From the NCBI RefSeq assembly GCF_024171785.1, contig NZ_JAMTCK010000017.1, positions 62,001 to 126,000 on the forward strand: a stretch of DNA of 64,000 nt. Reading direction: 5' to 3'. This document shows positions 42,516-50,938 of the stretch, in pieces. The stretch's first letter is position 1. Each line of letters begins with the position of its first letter. The translations under genes were made by a program, and so were the position numbers. The stretch comes from Goodfellowiella coeruleoviolacea (GTDB lineage Bacteria; Actinomycetota; Actinomycetes; Mycobacteriales; Pseudonocardiaceae). Under the pieces are notes generated by a model. The model did no database searches, had not been told where the DNA came from, and worked only from the letters and a program-made list of their open reading frames with translations.

Positions 42516-42569
42516 CAGAGACCACAGTGGATTTGGCAGCACGACGAACAACCAATCCAGGAGCGTGAC
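42516..42569 (+). pseudogene. 3' remnant of an XRE gene
   Basis: This stretch matches the last 50 or so bases of the XRE gene at 35354-36199 and the start of the DUF397 gene behind it (CACCAGAGACCACA, then GCAGCACGACGA and GGAGCGTGAC). It shows that module 3 once carried the XRE/DUF397 pair and lost the XRE body. Confidence 0.75.
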
Positions 42570-42572
42570 CCA

Positions 42573-42783
42573 GTGATCATCGATGACCCCACGACCACAC
42601 GATGGCGGAAGTCATCGCGCAGCGCGGGCGCTAACAACTGCGTCGAGATCGCCATACTGGGCGATCAGGCTGCGGTGCGTGACAGCAAGAAGCCGGACCA
42701 CGGGGCACTAGTGCTGGGTGCCGAATGCTGGGCTGGCTGGATGCAACAACCGCAGTCAAGGCCGGCCGGCTCGACGGCTGACC
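42573..42783 (+). pseudogene. DUF397 copy 3, frameshifted
   Basis: From GTG 42573 the frame reads RWRKSSRSAGANNCVEIAILG and VRDSKKPDHGALVLGAECWAGW, nearly identical to copy 1. A 5-base net insertion after that point shifts the end, so the normal AVKAGRLDG terminus is read out of frame before the usual stop region. The DNA after it repeats the module hairpin and trailer. Confidence 0.85.
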
Positions 42784-42797
42784 ACCGACAAGCAGAA

Positions 42798-42825
42798 GCC
42801 CCGCCCAGGACCCTCTGGGCGGGGC
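42798..42825. terminator. Shared hairpin, module 3
   Basis: The stem GCCCCGCCCAG / CTGGGCGGGGC, as in modules 1 and 2, between the broken DUF397 copy and CRISPR array 4. Confidence 0.8.
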
Positions 42826-42865
42826 ATCGTCGTCTCCGGCGGACTACCCAGCCAACTGCCTGGCC

Positions 42866-43193
42866 TACCTGATCCCTTGCGGGCCGATGAGGTGGTGGCC
42901 GCCGGTGACCTCATGGACTTTCCGCAGCCGTCCCGATGGTTGCGATCCCTTGCGGGCCGATGAGGTGGTGGCCGCCTACGCCCGGATCAAGTCCAGGGGC
43001 ATCAGCACCAAGTTGCGATCCCTTGCGGGCCGATGAGGTGGTGGCCGCCGCGACGCAGCCGAGGTCACCAGCAGACAACTGCGCGTTGCGATCCCTTGCG
43101 GGCCGATGAGGTGGTGGCCGCTCGTTTATCTCCCGGGCGCAGGCGGCTTCGAACTCGTTGCGATCCCTTGCGGGCCGATGAGGTGGTGGCCGC
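42866..43193 (-). CRISPR. CRISPR array 4 (5 repeats)
   Basis: Repeats start at 42866 (degenerate first bases), 42939, 43012, 43085 and 43157; the spacers are 36, 36, 36 and 35 bases. Repeats end GGTGGTGGCCGC, differing from arrays 1-3 at two positions. The leader is at the right end, so it reads on the minus strand. No spacer is shared with the other arrays. Confidence 0.95.
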
Positions 43194-43322
43194 CCTGGGT
43201 GGTCAGGGGAAACAGGCTGATCACCCTCGCGGCGATGAGCCATGTTCTCAGAAGCTGGGACGACACGCCATACCCAGCTTCGGAACCTCCCGGCGTGTCG
43301 CCCGACGCTCGGGGTTCCGAAC
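43194..43322 (-). promoter_or_regulatory. CRISPR leader 4
   Basis: About 129 bases homologous to the other leaders, closest to leader 3 in its distal part (shared CATACCCAGCTTCGGAACC). It carries the same nested inverted repeats. Confidence 0.85.
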
Positions 43323-43522
43323 CTCGGCACGCATCCTGGGCAGTGAGGCTCGACCGTGTGATGCTGACTTGGCCGTTCCACCAGCGACACAGCCCCATGC
43401 CTCGCGAACCAGCCAGCGGGCAAGCGAGCGCGAGGCACCTGAGCTTGTGCACGAACAAAGGCGTTGCCTCGGTCGTTTGCCGCTCAGTACTGTCCCGGCC
43501 GGTGGCGACCGTGGAGGCTCCC

Positions 43523-43636
43523 AAATGGACGGTTCGACGTGCGGGCACGGGCGACGTGGCTGGACTTGCGCAGCTTGTGCGACGAGCTGTGTCCGTTGTT
43601 GATGAACCCGATGTGACCAAACGACCCCACGGGTGA
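43523..43636 (+). pseudogene. Possible GNAT acetyltransferase N-terminal remnant
   Basis: The plus frame reads APKWTVRRAGTGDVAGLAQL followed by VRRAVSVV, like the first strand and helix of GNAT proteins (VRRATPxDxxxLxxL), then stops as the MFS gene starts. The stretch between leader 4 and here (43323-43522) holds no recognisable gene. Weak evidence. Confidence 0.25.
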
Positions 43637-45090
43637 AAAGCGCATCCATGTCCACGATCCCCGCAGCCCGCATGAGTGGACGAGCCTGGGCCCTGCTGCT
43701 CGTCCTGTGCGGGACGATCTTCCTTGAGGGCAGCGACGTCGCCATGTTGGCCGTTGCCGTCCCCACCATCCGTGCCGATCTTGGCCTGACCACCAGCGCT
43801 GCGGCGTGGGTGATGAGTGGCTACGTGCTCGGCTACGCCGGTTTCACCCTGCTCGGTGGCCGTGCCGCCGATCTGCTGGGCCGGCGACGGATGTTCCTCA
43901 CCTGGCTGGGCGTCTTCCTGGTCTTCTCCACGCTGGGCGGCTTCGCGATCGACGGCTGGATGCTGGTCGTGGCCCGGTTCGTCACGGGCGTGGCGGCGGC
44001 CTTCATGACCCCCGCCGCCATGTCGATCATCACGACCTCGTATCCGGAGGGGCCGCAGCGCAACAAGGCTCTGCTGGTCTTCGCCGGCGTTGGTGCCGGC
44101 GGCTTCTCGCTGGGCCTCGTCATCGGCGGGCTGCTGACCGAACTCGGCTGGCGCTGGGTGTTCTTCGCCCCGGCGTTCTTCGCCGGTGCCATCCTGTTCG
44201 CCGCACTCAGGCTGCTGCCGACCGAGGCCCGCCCCGCGCCCGCCCAACGCGGCTACGACCTGGCCGGCGCGGCCAGCGCCGCCGGGGCGATGTTGCTGTT
44301 CGCCTACGGCATCGTCCGGCTTGAGCACGGTGGCGAAGGGCTCGGGCTGACCCTCGGCGCGTTCGCCGCCGGACTGGCGCTGGTGGCGGCGTTCGTGGTG
44401 ATCGAACGGCGTGCCAAAGCGCCGCTCATCCGGCTGGGGATCTTCCGCAAGGCCACGATGGTGCGGGCCGATATCAGCGCGCTGCTCTTCCTGGGCGCGT
44501 TCTTCGGCTTCCAGTTCATCGTCACGCTCTACCTGCAGGAGTTGCGCGGCTGGTCGTCCCTGCAGACCGCGATCGCGCTGATCGTCATGGGCTGTGACGC
44601 CGTGCTGGCACCCACCCTCACCCCGCGCCTGGTGAACCGCTACGGCAACCGGCGGGTGATCTTCGGCGGCTTCCTGCTGGCGATCGCGGCCTACGGGCTC
44701 TTCCTGCCGGTCACGATGGACTGGTCGTACGCGGCGATGTTCCCGAGCCTGATCATCTCGGGCACCGCCTTCGCCCTCTCCTACGGCCCGCTCACCATCG
44801 CCGCGACCGACAGCGTGGCCGAGGATGAGCAGGGCTTGGCCAGCGGACTGCTGTACACGTTCACCCAGTTCGGTTCGGCGGTCGGGATCTCCGCGGTGAC
44901 CGCCGTGTACGGAATCGCCGCGTCCGGCACCGATGGCTCACCAGGTGCGGTGCTGGACGCCTACCGCACCGCGCTGGTCGTCCCGGTGGTCATGGTGCTG
45001 TTGGGAGCGGCCGTCTCCGCCTTCGGCCTGCGCCAACTGCCCCGCTCCGGCTGCCCCGGCGGAAAGCCAAGCGGCCCACCCAAGCTGTGA
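43633..45090 (+). CDS. MFS drug transporter (DHA2 family)
   Basis: A 485-residue transporter from GTG 43633 (ATG 43648 is an alternative), with 14 predicted helices. The motifs are FLEGSDVAMLAVAVPTI (motif D-like for DHA2), LLGGRAADLLGRRRMFL (motif A) and GAGGFSLGLVIGGLLTELGWRWVFF (motif C). It exports drugs or metabolites by proton antiport. It lies between two CRISPR arrays and is not related to them by sequence. No regulator is adjacent. Confidence 0.88.
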   Translation: MKSASMSTIPAARMSGRAWALLLVLCGTIFLEGSDVAMLAVAVPTIRADLGLTTSAAAWVMSGYVLGYAGFTLLGGRAADLLGRRRMFLTWLGVFLVFSTLGGFAIDGWMLVVARFVTGVAAAFMTPAAMSIITTSYPEGPQRNKALLVFAGVGAGGFSLGLVIGGLLTELGWRWVFFAPAFFAGAILFAALRLLPTEARPAPAQRGYDLAGAASAAGAMLLFAYGIVRLEHGGEGLGLTLGAFAAGLALVAAFVVIERRAKAPLIRLGIFRKATMVRADISALLFLGAFFGFQFIVTLYLQELRGWSSLQTAIALIVMGCDAVLAPTLTPRLVNRYGNRRVIFGGFLLAIAAYGLFLPVTMDWSYAAMFPSLIISGTAFALSYGPLTIAATDSVAEDEQGLASGLLYTFTQFGSAVGISAVTAVYGIAASGTDGSPGAVLDAYRTALVVPVVMVLLGAAVSAFGLRQLPRSGCPGGKPSGPPKL

Positions 45091-45151
45091 CAACCGGCCC
45101 CAGTCCTGGGTCTGCCCAGCGGTCGGCCCTCGCCAAGGTGTGTGGCGGCGA

Positions 45152-45558
45152 GTTGCGATCCCATGCGGGGCGATGAGGTGGCGGCCGCGCCTGCGCCTGA
45201 GCGCAACGCCGGCGAGCACACCATGTTGTTGCGATCCCTTGCGGGCCGATGAGGTGGTGGCCGCCATCCAACCCTGGATGCCCATCTCTGACACCACGCC
45301 GTTGCGATCCCTTGCGGGGCGATGAGGTGGTGGCCGCGGCGTCACCGTGACGACCAAACATCGAGACATCAACCGTTGCGATCCCTTGCGGGGCGATGAG
45401 GTGGTGGCCGCCACCGAGGACCGGACGCTGGTCCCGCACATCCCGGCGTTGCGATCCCTTGCGGGGCGATGAGGTGGTGGCCGCCGAGACGTGGACGATG
45501 GCAGCGTCCACAATGGGCGCGGTTGCGATCCCTTGCGGGGCGATGAGGTGGTGGCCGC
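45152..45558 (-). CRISPR. CRISPR array 5 (6 repeats)
   Basis: Repeats start at 45152 (three differences), 45228, 45301, 45375, 45448 and 45522; the spacers are 39, 36, 37, 36 and 37 bases. From the third repeat on, the middle reads GCGGGGCGATGAGG instead of GCGGGCCGATGAGG. Orientation is minus, with the leader on the right. Unlike arrays 1-4 it has no DUF397 gene or module hairpin on its left; the MFS gene ends 62 bases before it. Confidence 0.95.
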
Positions 45559-45686
45559 CCTGACTGGTCAGGGGAAACGCTCTGACCATCCGCCACCGAG
45601 GGGCAATGTTCTCAGAAGCTGGGACGACACGCCACACCCGACTTCGGAACCTCCCGGCGTGTCGCCCGACGCTCGGGGTTCCGAAC
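45559..45686 (-). promoter_or_regulatory. CRISPR leader 5
   Basis: About 128 bases homologous to the other leaders (shared GAAGCTGGGACGACACGCC and CTCCCGGCGTGTCGCCC blocks). The short XRE gene at 45820 starts 134 bases to its right. Confidence 0.85.
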
Positions 45687-45819
45687 CCGCGCTCGCCGTT
45701 CCGCCGACCGGGGACCGGACGTCGGCGGGACGGGCCGGCAGGCGGTGACGCGGCCAACTCAACCAACAGCGTGCAGTGTTTGCTTGCCATGCCGTTGGGT
45801 TTTTGCAACACTTCGTGCC

Positions 45820-46095
45820 ATGAGTCCAGTACGGCGCGGGAAGGACCTGCCGATCTACAACCGGCTTCAGGTCCTGCGTGTCGAGCGGGGCCTGACCAGA
45901 GCGGCACTGGCCGAGGCGGTCGAGGTCAATCCCCAGACCATTGGGGCGCTGGAGCGTGGTGACCACTACCCCAGCCTTGACCTGGCCTTTCGCCTCTGTG
46001 AGGTGTTTGGGCTGCCGGTGGAGGCGGTGTTCAGCCGCCACCCGTTCACGCCGTTGTCCACTCAGGTCTACGGCCAGCAGGGAGAAGGGAAGTGA
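45820..46095 (+). CDS. Short XRE-family regulator
   Basis: A 91-residue HTH_3 protein from ATG 45820: YNRLQVLRVERGLTRAALAEAVEVNPQTIGALERGDHYPSLDLAFRLCEVF in sense at residues 13-63, the YozG-like type. Its last codons overlap the start of the membrane protein gene at 46092 by four bases. Such regulators usually head operons with a small membrane protein and an ABC exporter, as here. Confidence 0.9.
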   Translation: MSPVRRGKDLPIYNRLQVLRVERGLTRAALAEAVEVNPQTIGALERGDHYPSLDLAFRLCEVFGLPVEAVFSRHPFTPLSTQVYGQQGEGK

Positions 46096-46688
46096 CCGGC
46101 ATGAAGGCGGGCCGGATCAACACCGCCTACGAGTGGTGGCTGCGCGTGTGCGCCGAACGGCGTGCCCGCAACGAACGGCTGTGGCCGAGCTGGCGCAACC
46201 AGCGCCGCCGACGGCTGCTGGTGCGCGCCTGGGCCGCATGCGTCCTGATCGCGCTCGCCTTCGTGTACGTCGGCCTGTCCTCGGTCGTCGCGGTGTTCGC
46301 CTGGCTCGCCGTCGAACTCGTGGTGCTCTTCCTGTACAGCGCGTTGAAGGTGCTCACCCGGCAGGTCACCGACGTGCCGAGGCGGCTGGCCGACGAGCGC
46401 GAGCTGGCCCTGCGCAACCGCTACGCCTACACCGGCTACCTCACCGGCTCGTGGTGCCTGGTGGTGATGATGGCCGCGCTGCTGCCCGGCGTGGCCAGCG
46501 ACGGCGCGCACGGGCTGGACGCGAACCAGCTCTACTGCCTGGCGCTGGGCCTGCTGCTGCTCACCACCGGGGTGCCCACCGCGCAGCTGGCCTGGACGAT
46601 GCCCGACGACGACCCCGAGGACCTGGCTGACCCCGAGGACCTGAAGGTCCTGACGCAAGCAGATCAAGGAGGACAACCCCGTGGCTGA
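46092..46688 (+). CDS. Four-helix membrane protein of ABC operon
   Basis: A 198-residue membrane protein from GTG 46092, with hydrophobic segments near residues 47-66, 69-87, 118-138 and 150-167 and a cytoplasmic, charged C-terminus (DDDPEDLADPEDLKVL). It is coupled to the XRE gene in front and overlaps the ABC ATPase start at 46681 by eight bases. Equivalent proteins in other genomes accompany XRE-ABC operons; no biochemical role is known. Confidence 0.75.
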   Translation: MTGMKAGRINTAYEWWLRVCAERRARNERLWPSWRNQRRRRLLVRAWAACVLIALAFVYVGLSSVVAVFAWLAVELVVLFLYSALKVLTRQVTDVPRRLADERELALRNRYAYTGYLTGSWCLVVMMAALLPGVASDGAHGLDANQLYCLALGLLLLTTGVPTAQLAWTMPDDDPEDLADPEDLKVLTQADQGGQPRG

Positions 46689-47601
46689 GGGGGTGTTGGA
46701 GATCGACCGGATCTCCAAGCGCTACGGCAGCACCGTCGCGTTACAGGACATGGCGTTCACCGTGCGGGCCGGCGAGCTGTTCGGCTTCGTCGGCAGCAAC
46801 GGCGCCGGCAAGACAACGACCATGCGCATCGTGCTCGGTGTGCTGGCCGCCGACTCCGGCGAGGTGCGCTGGGGCGGCCAGCCGGTCGGCTTCGAGACCC
46901 GCCGCCGGATCGGCTACATGCCCGAGGAGCGCGGCCTCTACCCGAAGATGAAGGTCCTCGATCAGCTGGTCTACCTGGCCGAACTGCACGGCATGCCGGC
47001 CAACCAGGCACTGCGCAGCGCCGAGACCTGGGTGGCCCGGCTGGGCCTGCGCGACCGGCGCGACGACGAGGTGCAGAAGCTCAGCCTGGGCAACCAGCAG
47101 CGGGTCCAGCTGGCCGCCGCCCTGGTGCACGAGCCCGAGGTGCTGGTGCTGGACGAGCCGTTCTCCGGGCTGGACCCGGTGGCCGTGGACGTGATGAGCG
47201 AGGTGCTGCGCGAGCAGGCCGCCGCCGGCGTTCCCGTGGTGTTCTCCAGCCACCAGTTGGATCTCGTGGAGCGGCTGTGCCACCGGATCGGTATTGTCCG
47301 AAATGGACAAATGGTTGCCTGCGGCACAGTGGACGATCTGCGCACCGGCGGTGGGACCCGCCTGGTCGTCGACGTCCCCAACGCGAGGCCCGGCTGGACC
47401 GACGGCCTGCCCGGGGTGACGGTGGTGTCCGTCGACGGCACGCGCAGCGTCCTGGAGTTGGCCGCCGGCGGGGACGACCAGGCCGTGCTCAACGCCGCCC
47501 TGGCCACCGGCCCGGTGCGTGAGTTCAGCCGGCACCAGCCCTCGCTCACCGAACTGTTCCGCAACGTGGTGACCCAAGAGAGCGGAGACAAGGCCGTATG
47601 A
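46681..47601 (+). CDS. ABC transporter ATPase (NatA-like)
   Basis: A 306-residue ATPase from GTG 46681. Walker A is GSNGAGKTTTM near residue 39, the Q-loop region is RIGYMPEERGLYPKM, the signature is LSLGNQQRVQLAAAL near 137 and Walker B is VLVLDEPFSGLDP near 158. The signature (LSLGNQQ) and PEERGLYPKM match the NatA/YhaQ group, which export sodium or drugs together with a NatB-type permease. The next gene starts four bases before its end. Confidence 0.9.
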   Translation: MAEGVLEIDRISKRYGSTVALQDMAFTVRAGELFGFVGSNGAGKTTTMRIVLGVLAADSGEVRWGGQPVGFETRRRIGYMPEERGLYPKMKVLDQLVYLAELHGMPANQALRSAETWVARLGLRDRRDDEVQKLSLGNQQRVQLAAALVHEPEVLVLDEPFSGLDPVAVDVMSEVLREQAAAGVPVVFSSHQLDLVERLCHRIGIVRNGQMVACGTVDDLRTGGGTRLVVDVPNARPGWTDGLPGVTVVSVDGTRSVLELAAGGDDQAVLNAALATGPVREFSRHQPSLTELFRNVVTQESGDKAV

Positions 47602-48800
47602 GCACCACCACCCCCCCTGGCCTGAACCCCTACCGCGCCGTGCTGCTGGTCGGCCGCCGCGAGTTCGTCTCCCGGGTGCGCACCAGATCCTTTGTCATCG
47701 GCACCATCGTGATCATCGCGATGATCGCCGGCTACGTGCTGTTGCAGACCTTCCTGTTCAGCCAGAACAACAAGGACCGGGTCGGCTTCACCGGCCAGGC
47801 CACCGTGCTCGGCCAGCCGCTCAAGCAGACCGCCGAGACCCTGGGCAAGCAGGTCGAGATCCAGGACGTGACCAGCCTGGACCAGGGCGAGACCCTGGTG
47901 CGCGACGGCGAGCTGGACGCGCTGGTGTCCGGCGCGCCCGACGCGCTGCGGGTCACCGTCAAGGACGACCTCGACGAGCCGTTGCGCGCCGCGCTCAACG
48001 CGATCGTGCAGCAGCAGGTGCTGGACGCGCAGCTGGCCGAGGCCGGGCTGGACCCCAGGCAGGTCCGGCAGAACATGGCCGACGTCAAGGTCGAGGTGAA
48101 CTCGCTGGAGCCGGCCGACCCGCAGCGCGGCGAGCGGCTGGCCGTCGGCCTGATGATCGCCTTCCTGCTGTACTTCTCGCTGGCCGGGTTCGGCACGATG
48201 GTGGCGCAGGGCGTGGTCGAGGAGAAGGCGAGCCGGGTGGTCGAGGTGCTGCTCGCCACGGTCCGGCCCTGGCAGCTGCTGACCGGCAAGATCCTCGGCA
48301 TCGGCGCGGTCGGGCTGGTGCAGATCCTGATCATCGGCGCGGCCGGGGCCGGCCTGGCCAGCGCCACCGACGTGCTGACCGTGCCGAGCATGGCGTTCAG
48401 CGCGGTGGCCGCCGGCGTGCTGTGGTACCTGCTGGGTTTCCTGCTCTACGCCACGGTGTTCGCGGCCAGCGGGTCACTGGTGTCCCGGCAGGAGGACACC
48501 CAGTCGGTGGTCAGCCCCACCCTGATGGTGATCATGATCGCCTTCGTGGCCGGGTTCAGCCTGCTGGCCCAGGACCCGACCAGTTCGACCGTGGCGGTGA
48601 TGTCGCTGATCCCGCCGTTCGCCCCGATCCTGATGCCGTCCCGGATGGTGCTCGGCGTGGCGCCCGCCTGGCAGGTGGGGCTGTCCGTGGTGTTGGCGCT
48701 GGCCGCGATCGGCGTGCTGATCTGGCTGGGCGGGCGGATCTACGCCAACGCGGTGCTGCGCACCGGCGCCCGGGTGAAGCTGCGCGACGCCCTGCGCTGA
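47598..48800 (+). CDS. ABC transporter permease (NatB-like)
   Basis: A 400-residue ABC-2 type permease from ATG 47598. One membrane helix near residue 40 is followed by a large extracytoplasmic domain (60-185), then five helices. The motif VVEEKASRVVEVLLATVRPWQLLTGKILGIG near residue 210 is the hallmark of the NatB/ABC-2 family. It overlaps the ATPase gene by four bases and completes the exporter operon. Confidence 0.9.
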   Translation: MSTTTPPGLNPYRAVLLVGRREFVSRVRTRSFVIGTIVIIAMIAGYVLLQTFLFSQNNKDRVGFTGQATVLGQPLKQTAETLGKQVEIQDVTSLDQGETLVRDGELDALVSGAPDALRVTVKDDLDEPLRAALNAIVQQQVLDAQLAEAGLDPRQVRQNMADVKVEVNSLEPADPQRGERLAVGLMIAFLLYFSLAGFGTMVAQGVVEEKASRVVEVLLATVRPWQLLTGKILGIGAVGLVQILIIGAAGAGLASATDVLTVPSMAFSAVAAGVLWYLLGFLLYATVFAASGSLVSRQEDTQSVVSPTLMVIMIAFVAGFSLLAQDPTSSTVAVMSLIPPFAPILMPSRMVLGVAPAWQVGLSVVLALAAIGVLIWLGGRIYANAVLRTGARVKLRDALR

Positions 48801-48920
48801 CCCCGGTCCGGCCCGCGGCGCTGGCCCGGCGGAGGTCACCCCTCCGACGGGCCGGGTCGCCGGGGTGTCCGGGGAACGTGGTTCACCCGGCTGGTCCACG
48901 GTGCGGCGGGGTGTCCTCGG

Positions 48921-49736
48921 TCAGTTCCGCGCCGTCGGGCGCTCGCGGTTGTAGAGCTTCCTGGCCCACAGGTAGCTGCCGAGGGCGATGACGGCGCACC
49001 AACCGATGGCGAGCACCGCGCTGTCGCCGGTCGGGGTGCCGCCCGTCAGCAGCCCGCGCAGGGTCTCGATGAACGGTGTGAACGGCTGGTAGTCGGCGAA
49101 CCACCGCAGCCAGGTCGGCATCGAGTCGGTGGGGACGAGTCCGCTGCCGATCATCGGGAGGACCATCAGCGGCATCGGCAGGTTGCTCGCGGTGGCCACG
49201 GTCTTGGCCAGCATGGCCAGTGCGACGCACAACCACGTCACCGCGAAGGTGATCAGCACGAGAACACCGGCCACGGCGAGCCAGTCGCCGAGATCGGCGG
49301 TCGGCTCGAATCCCACCAGCAGCGCGACCCCGGTGACCACGGTGATGCTGAACATGGTCTGGATCAGGCTGCCCAACACATGGCCGGTGAGCACCGAGAT
49401 CCTGGCGATGGCCATCGTGCGGAACCGCGCGACGATGCCCTCGGTCATGTCCAGCGCGACGGAGATCGCCGTGCCCTGGGCCGCGGTGGCCACCGTCATC
49501 AGGATGATCCCGGGCACCACGTAGTTCACGTAGGCGGCGCGGCCGGCCAGCGGACCGCCGAGACCGAGGCCGAGTGCGCCGCCGAGGACGTAGACGAACA
49601 GCAGCAGGAAGATCACCGGGACACCGGCGGCGGTCAGGATGAGCGTCGGGTAGCGCACCACGTGCCGCAACTGGCGGCGCAGCATGGTCGCCGAGTCGGC
49701 GAACGCGGTGGAGATCCGGCTGGAAGCGGTGGTCAT
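48921..49736 (-). CDS. ABC-2 permease (DrrB-like)
   Basis: A 271-residue membrane protein from ATG 49736 with six helices. The conserved ABC-2 element is MTEGIVARFRTMAIARISVLTGHVLG (residues 103-128); the end is LWARKLYNRE. It matches the DrrB/daunorubicin-type permeases. The start overlaps the stop of the ATPase gene at 49733 by four bases, so the two are an exporter pair. Confidence 0.9.
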   Translation of the reverse strand: MTTASSRISTAFADSATMLRRQLRHVVRYPTLILTAAGVPVIFLLLFVYVLGGALGLGLGGPLAGRAAYVNYVVPGIILMTVATAAQGTAISVALDMTEGIVARFRTMAIARISVLTGHVLGSLIQTMFSITVVTGVALLVGFEPTADLGDWLAVAGVLVLITFAVTWLCVALAMLAKTVATASNLPMPLMVLPMIGSGLVPTDSMPTWLRWFADYQPFTPFIETLRGLLTGGTPTGDSAVLAIGWCAVIALGSYLWARKLYNRERPTARN

Positions 49737-50695
49737 CGGGCTTGCTCCTGTTCGGTGACCGGGTTGCCCGTCAGGGCGAAGAAGACGTCGTCGAGATCCG
49801 GGGCGCGAACCTGGAGTTCGTCCACGGTGAGCTGAGCGCGGTCGAGCCGGTCCAGCAGCTCGCGCACCGAGCGGACGTCCCCCTGGCTGGCGATGCGCAG
49901 TGTGCGGGCCTCGTCGTCGCGGGACACCACGTCCAGCGTCCTGGCCGCGTGGTGGTAGCCGCGCGCGTCGGCGAACCGCAGGGTGATGTGCCCACCGCCG
50001 ACCTGCCGCTTCAGTTCGGCCGCGGTGCCCTGCGCGACCAGCCTGCCCCGGTGCAACACCGCGATCCGGTTCGCGAGCTGGTCGGCCTCCTCCAGGTACT
50101 GGGTGGTGAGGAAGATGGTGACCCCGTCGTTGGCCACCAACTCGCGGATGATCTCCCACATGGTCCGCCTGCTGCGCGGGTCCAGTCCGGTGGTCGGCTC
50201 GTCGAGGAAGATCACCCGGGGCCGGCCGACCAGCGTCATGGCCAGGTCCAGGCGGCGGCGCATGCCACCGGAATACGTGGCCGCGGGGTTCCTGGCCGCC
50301 CCGACCAGATCGAACCGCCGCAGCAGTTCCGCGACGCGTCGCCGCCGTTGTGGGCGTGGCAGCCGAAGCAGGTCGGCCATCAGCAGCAGGTTCTCCTCGC
50401 CGGTGAGGAAGTTGTCCACCGCCGAGAACTGCCCGGTGACGCCGATCGCGGCCCGGACCGCGTCCGGTTCCCGGACCACGTCGTGGCCGGCGACCCGCAT
50501 TTCTCCGGCGTCGGCGCGGATGAGCGTGGACAGGATCTGCACCAGGGTGGTCTTGCCGGCGCCGTTCGGCCCGAGCAACGCGAAGACCGATCCCGTGGGG
50601 ATGTCGAGGTCGATGCCGTCCAGCACGACGTGATCGCCGTACGCCTTGCGTACCGCGGTCACCGCGAGCGCGGATCGACCGGAAGTGACGGTCAT
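49733..50695 (-). CDS. ABC transporter ATPase (DrrA-like)
   Basis: A 320-residue ATPase from ATG 50695. Walker A is GPNGAGKTTLVQIL near residue 43, the Q-loop region is IGVTGQFSAVDNFLTGEENL, the signature is YSGGMRRRLDLAM and Walker B is VIFLDEPTTGLDPRSRRTMW. The C-terminal extension (235-320) is the DrrA-type regulatory part. It is divergent from the MarR-type regulator at 50939, with a CGTTGCA inverted repeat between, so probably repressed by it. Confidence 0.92.
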   Translation of the reverse strand: MTVTSGRSALAVTAVRKAYGDHVVLDGIDLDIPTGSVFALLGPNGAGKTTLVQILSTLIRADAGEMRVAGHDVVREPDAVRAAIGVTGQFSAVDNFLTGEENLLLMADLLRLPRPQRRRRVAELLRRFDLVGAARNPAATYSGGMRRRLDLAMTLVGRPRVIFLDEPTTGLDPRSRRTMWEIIRELVANDGVTIFLTTQYLEEADQLANRIAVLHRGRLVAQGTAAELKRQVGGGHITLRFADARGYHHAARTLDVVSRDDEARTLRIASQGDVRSVRELLDRLDRAQLTVDELQVRAPDLDDVFFALTGNPVTEQEQAR

Positions 50696-50880
50696 GAGGA
50701 TTTCGCTTCCGTGGAGGGGTTGTGGAGTCGCGCGCCAGATCGGGCGTGCACACATCGAGCACCTTCGCGACGCGGCGAAAGTTACGTTGCATACACGAAA
50801 TCGTCAATCAAGACGTCGCGAGTTCACGGCATAACCGCAGCTAGATGACGTAGAATTGTTGCGTGGCCGCTGTCAACTAA

Positions 50881-50901
50881 TGCAACGACGATTGCGTTGC
50901 A
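50881..50901. promoter_or_regulatory. Operator in divergent promoter
   Basis: A perfect inverted repeat TGCAACG - 7 bases - CGTTGCA. Another ACGTTGCAT word lies at about 50783-50791 near the ABC gene start. Both fit binding by the regulator encoded at 50939. Confidence 0.65.
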
Positions 50902-50938
50902 CTACGCTGCGGCCGAACGTCGACAGATGAGGACCCCG

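Noticed and set aside
43126-44328. Minus-strand ORF of 400 codons spanning the MFS gene start and array 4
   Set aside because: It reads through CRISPR repeats and antisense to the transporter; no domain is seen.
36699-45907. Many short ORFs containing HLIGPQGIAT or SSARKGSQ peptides
   Set aside because: These peptides are just the translated CRISPR repeat; they are not repeat proteins.
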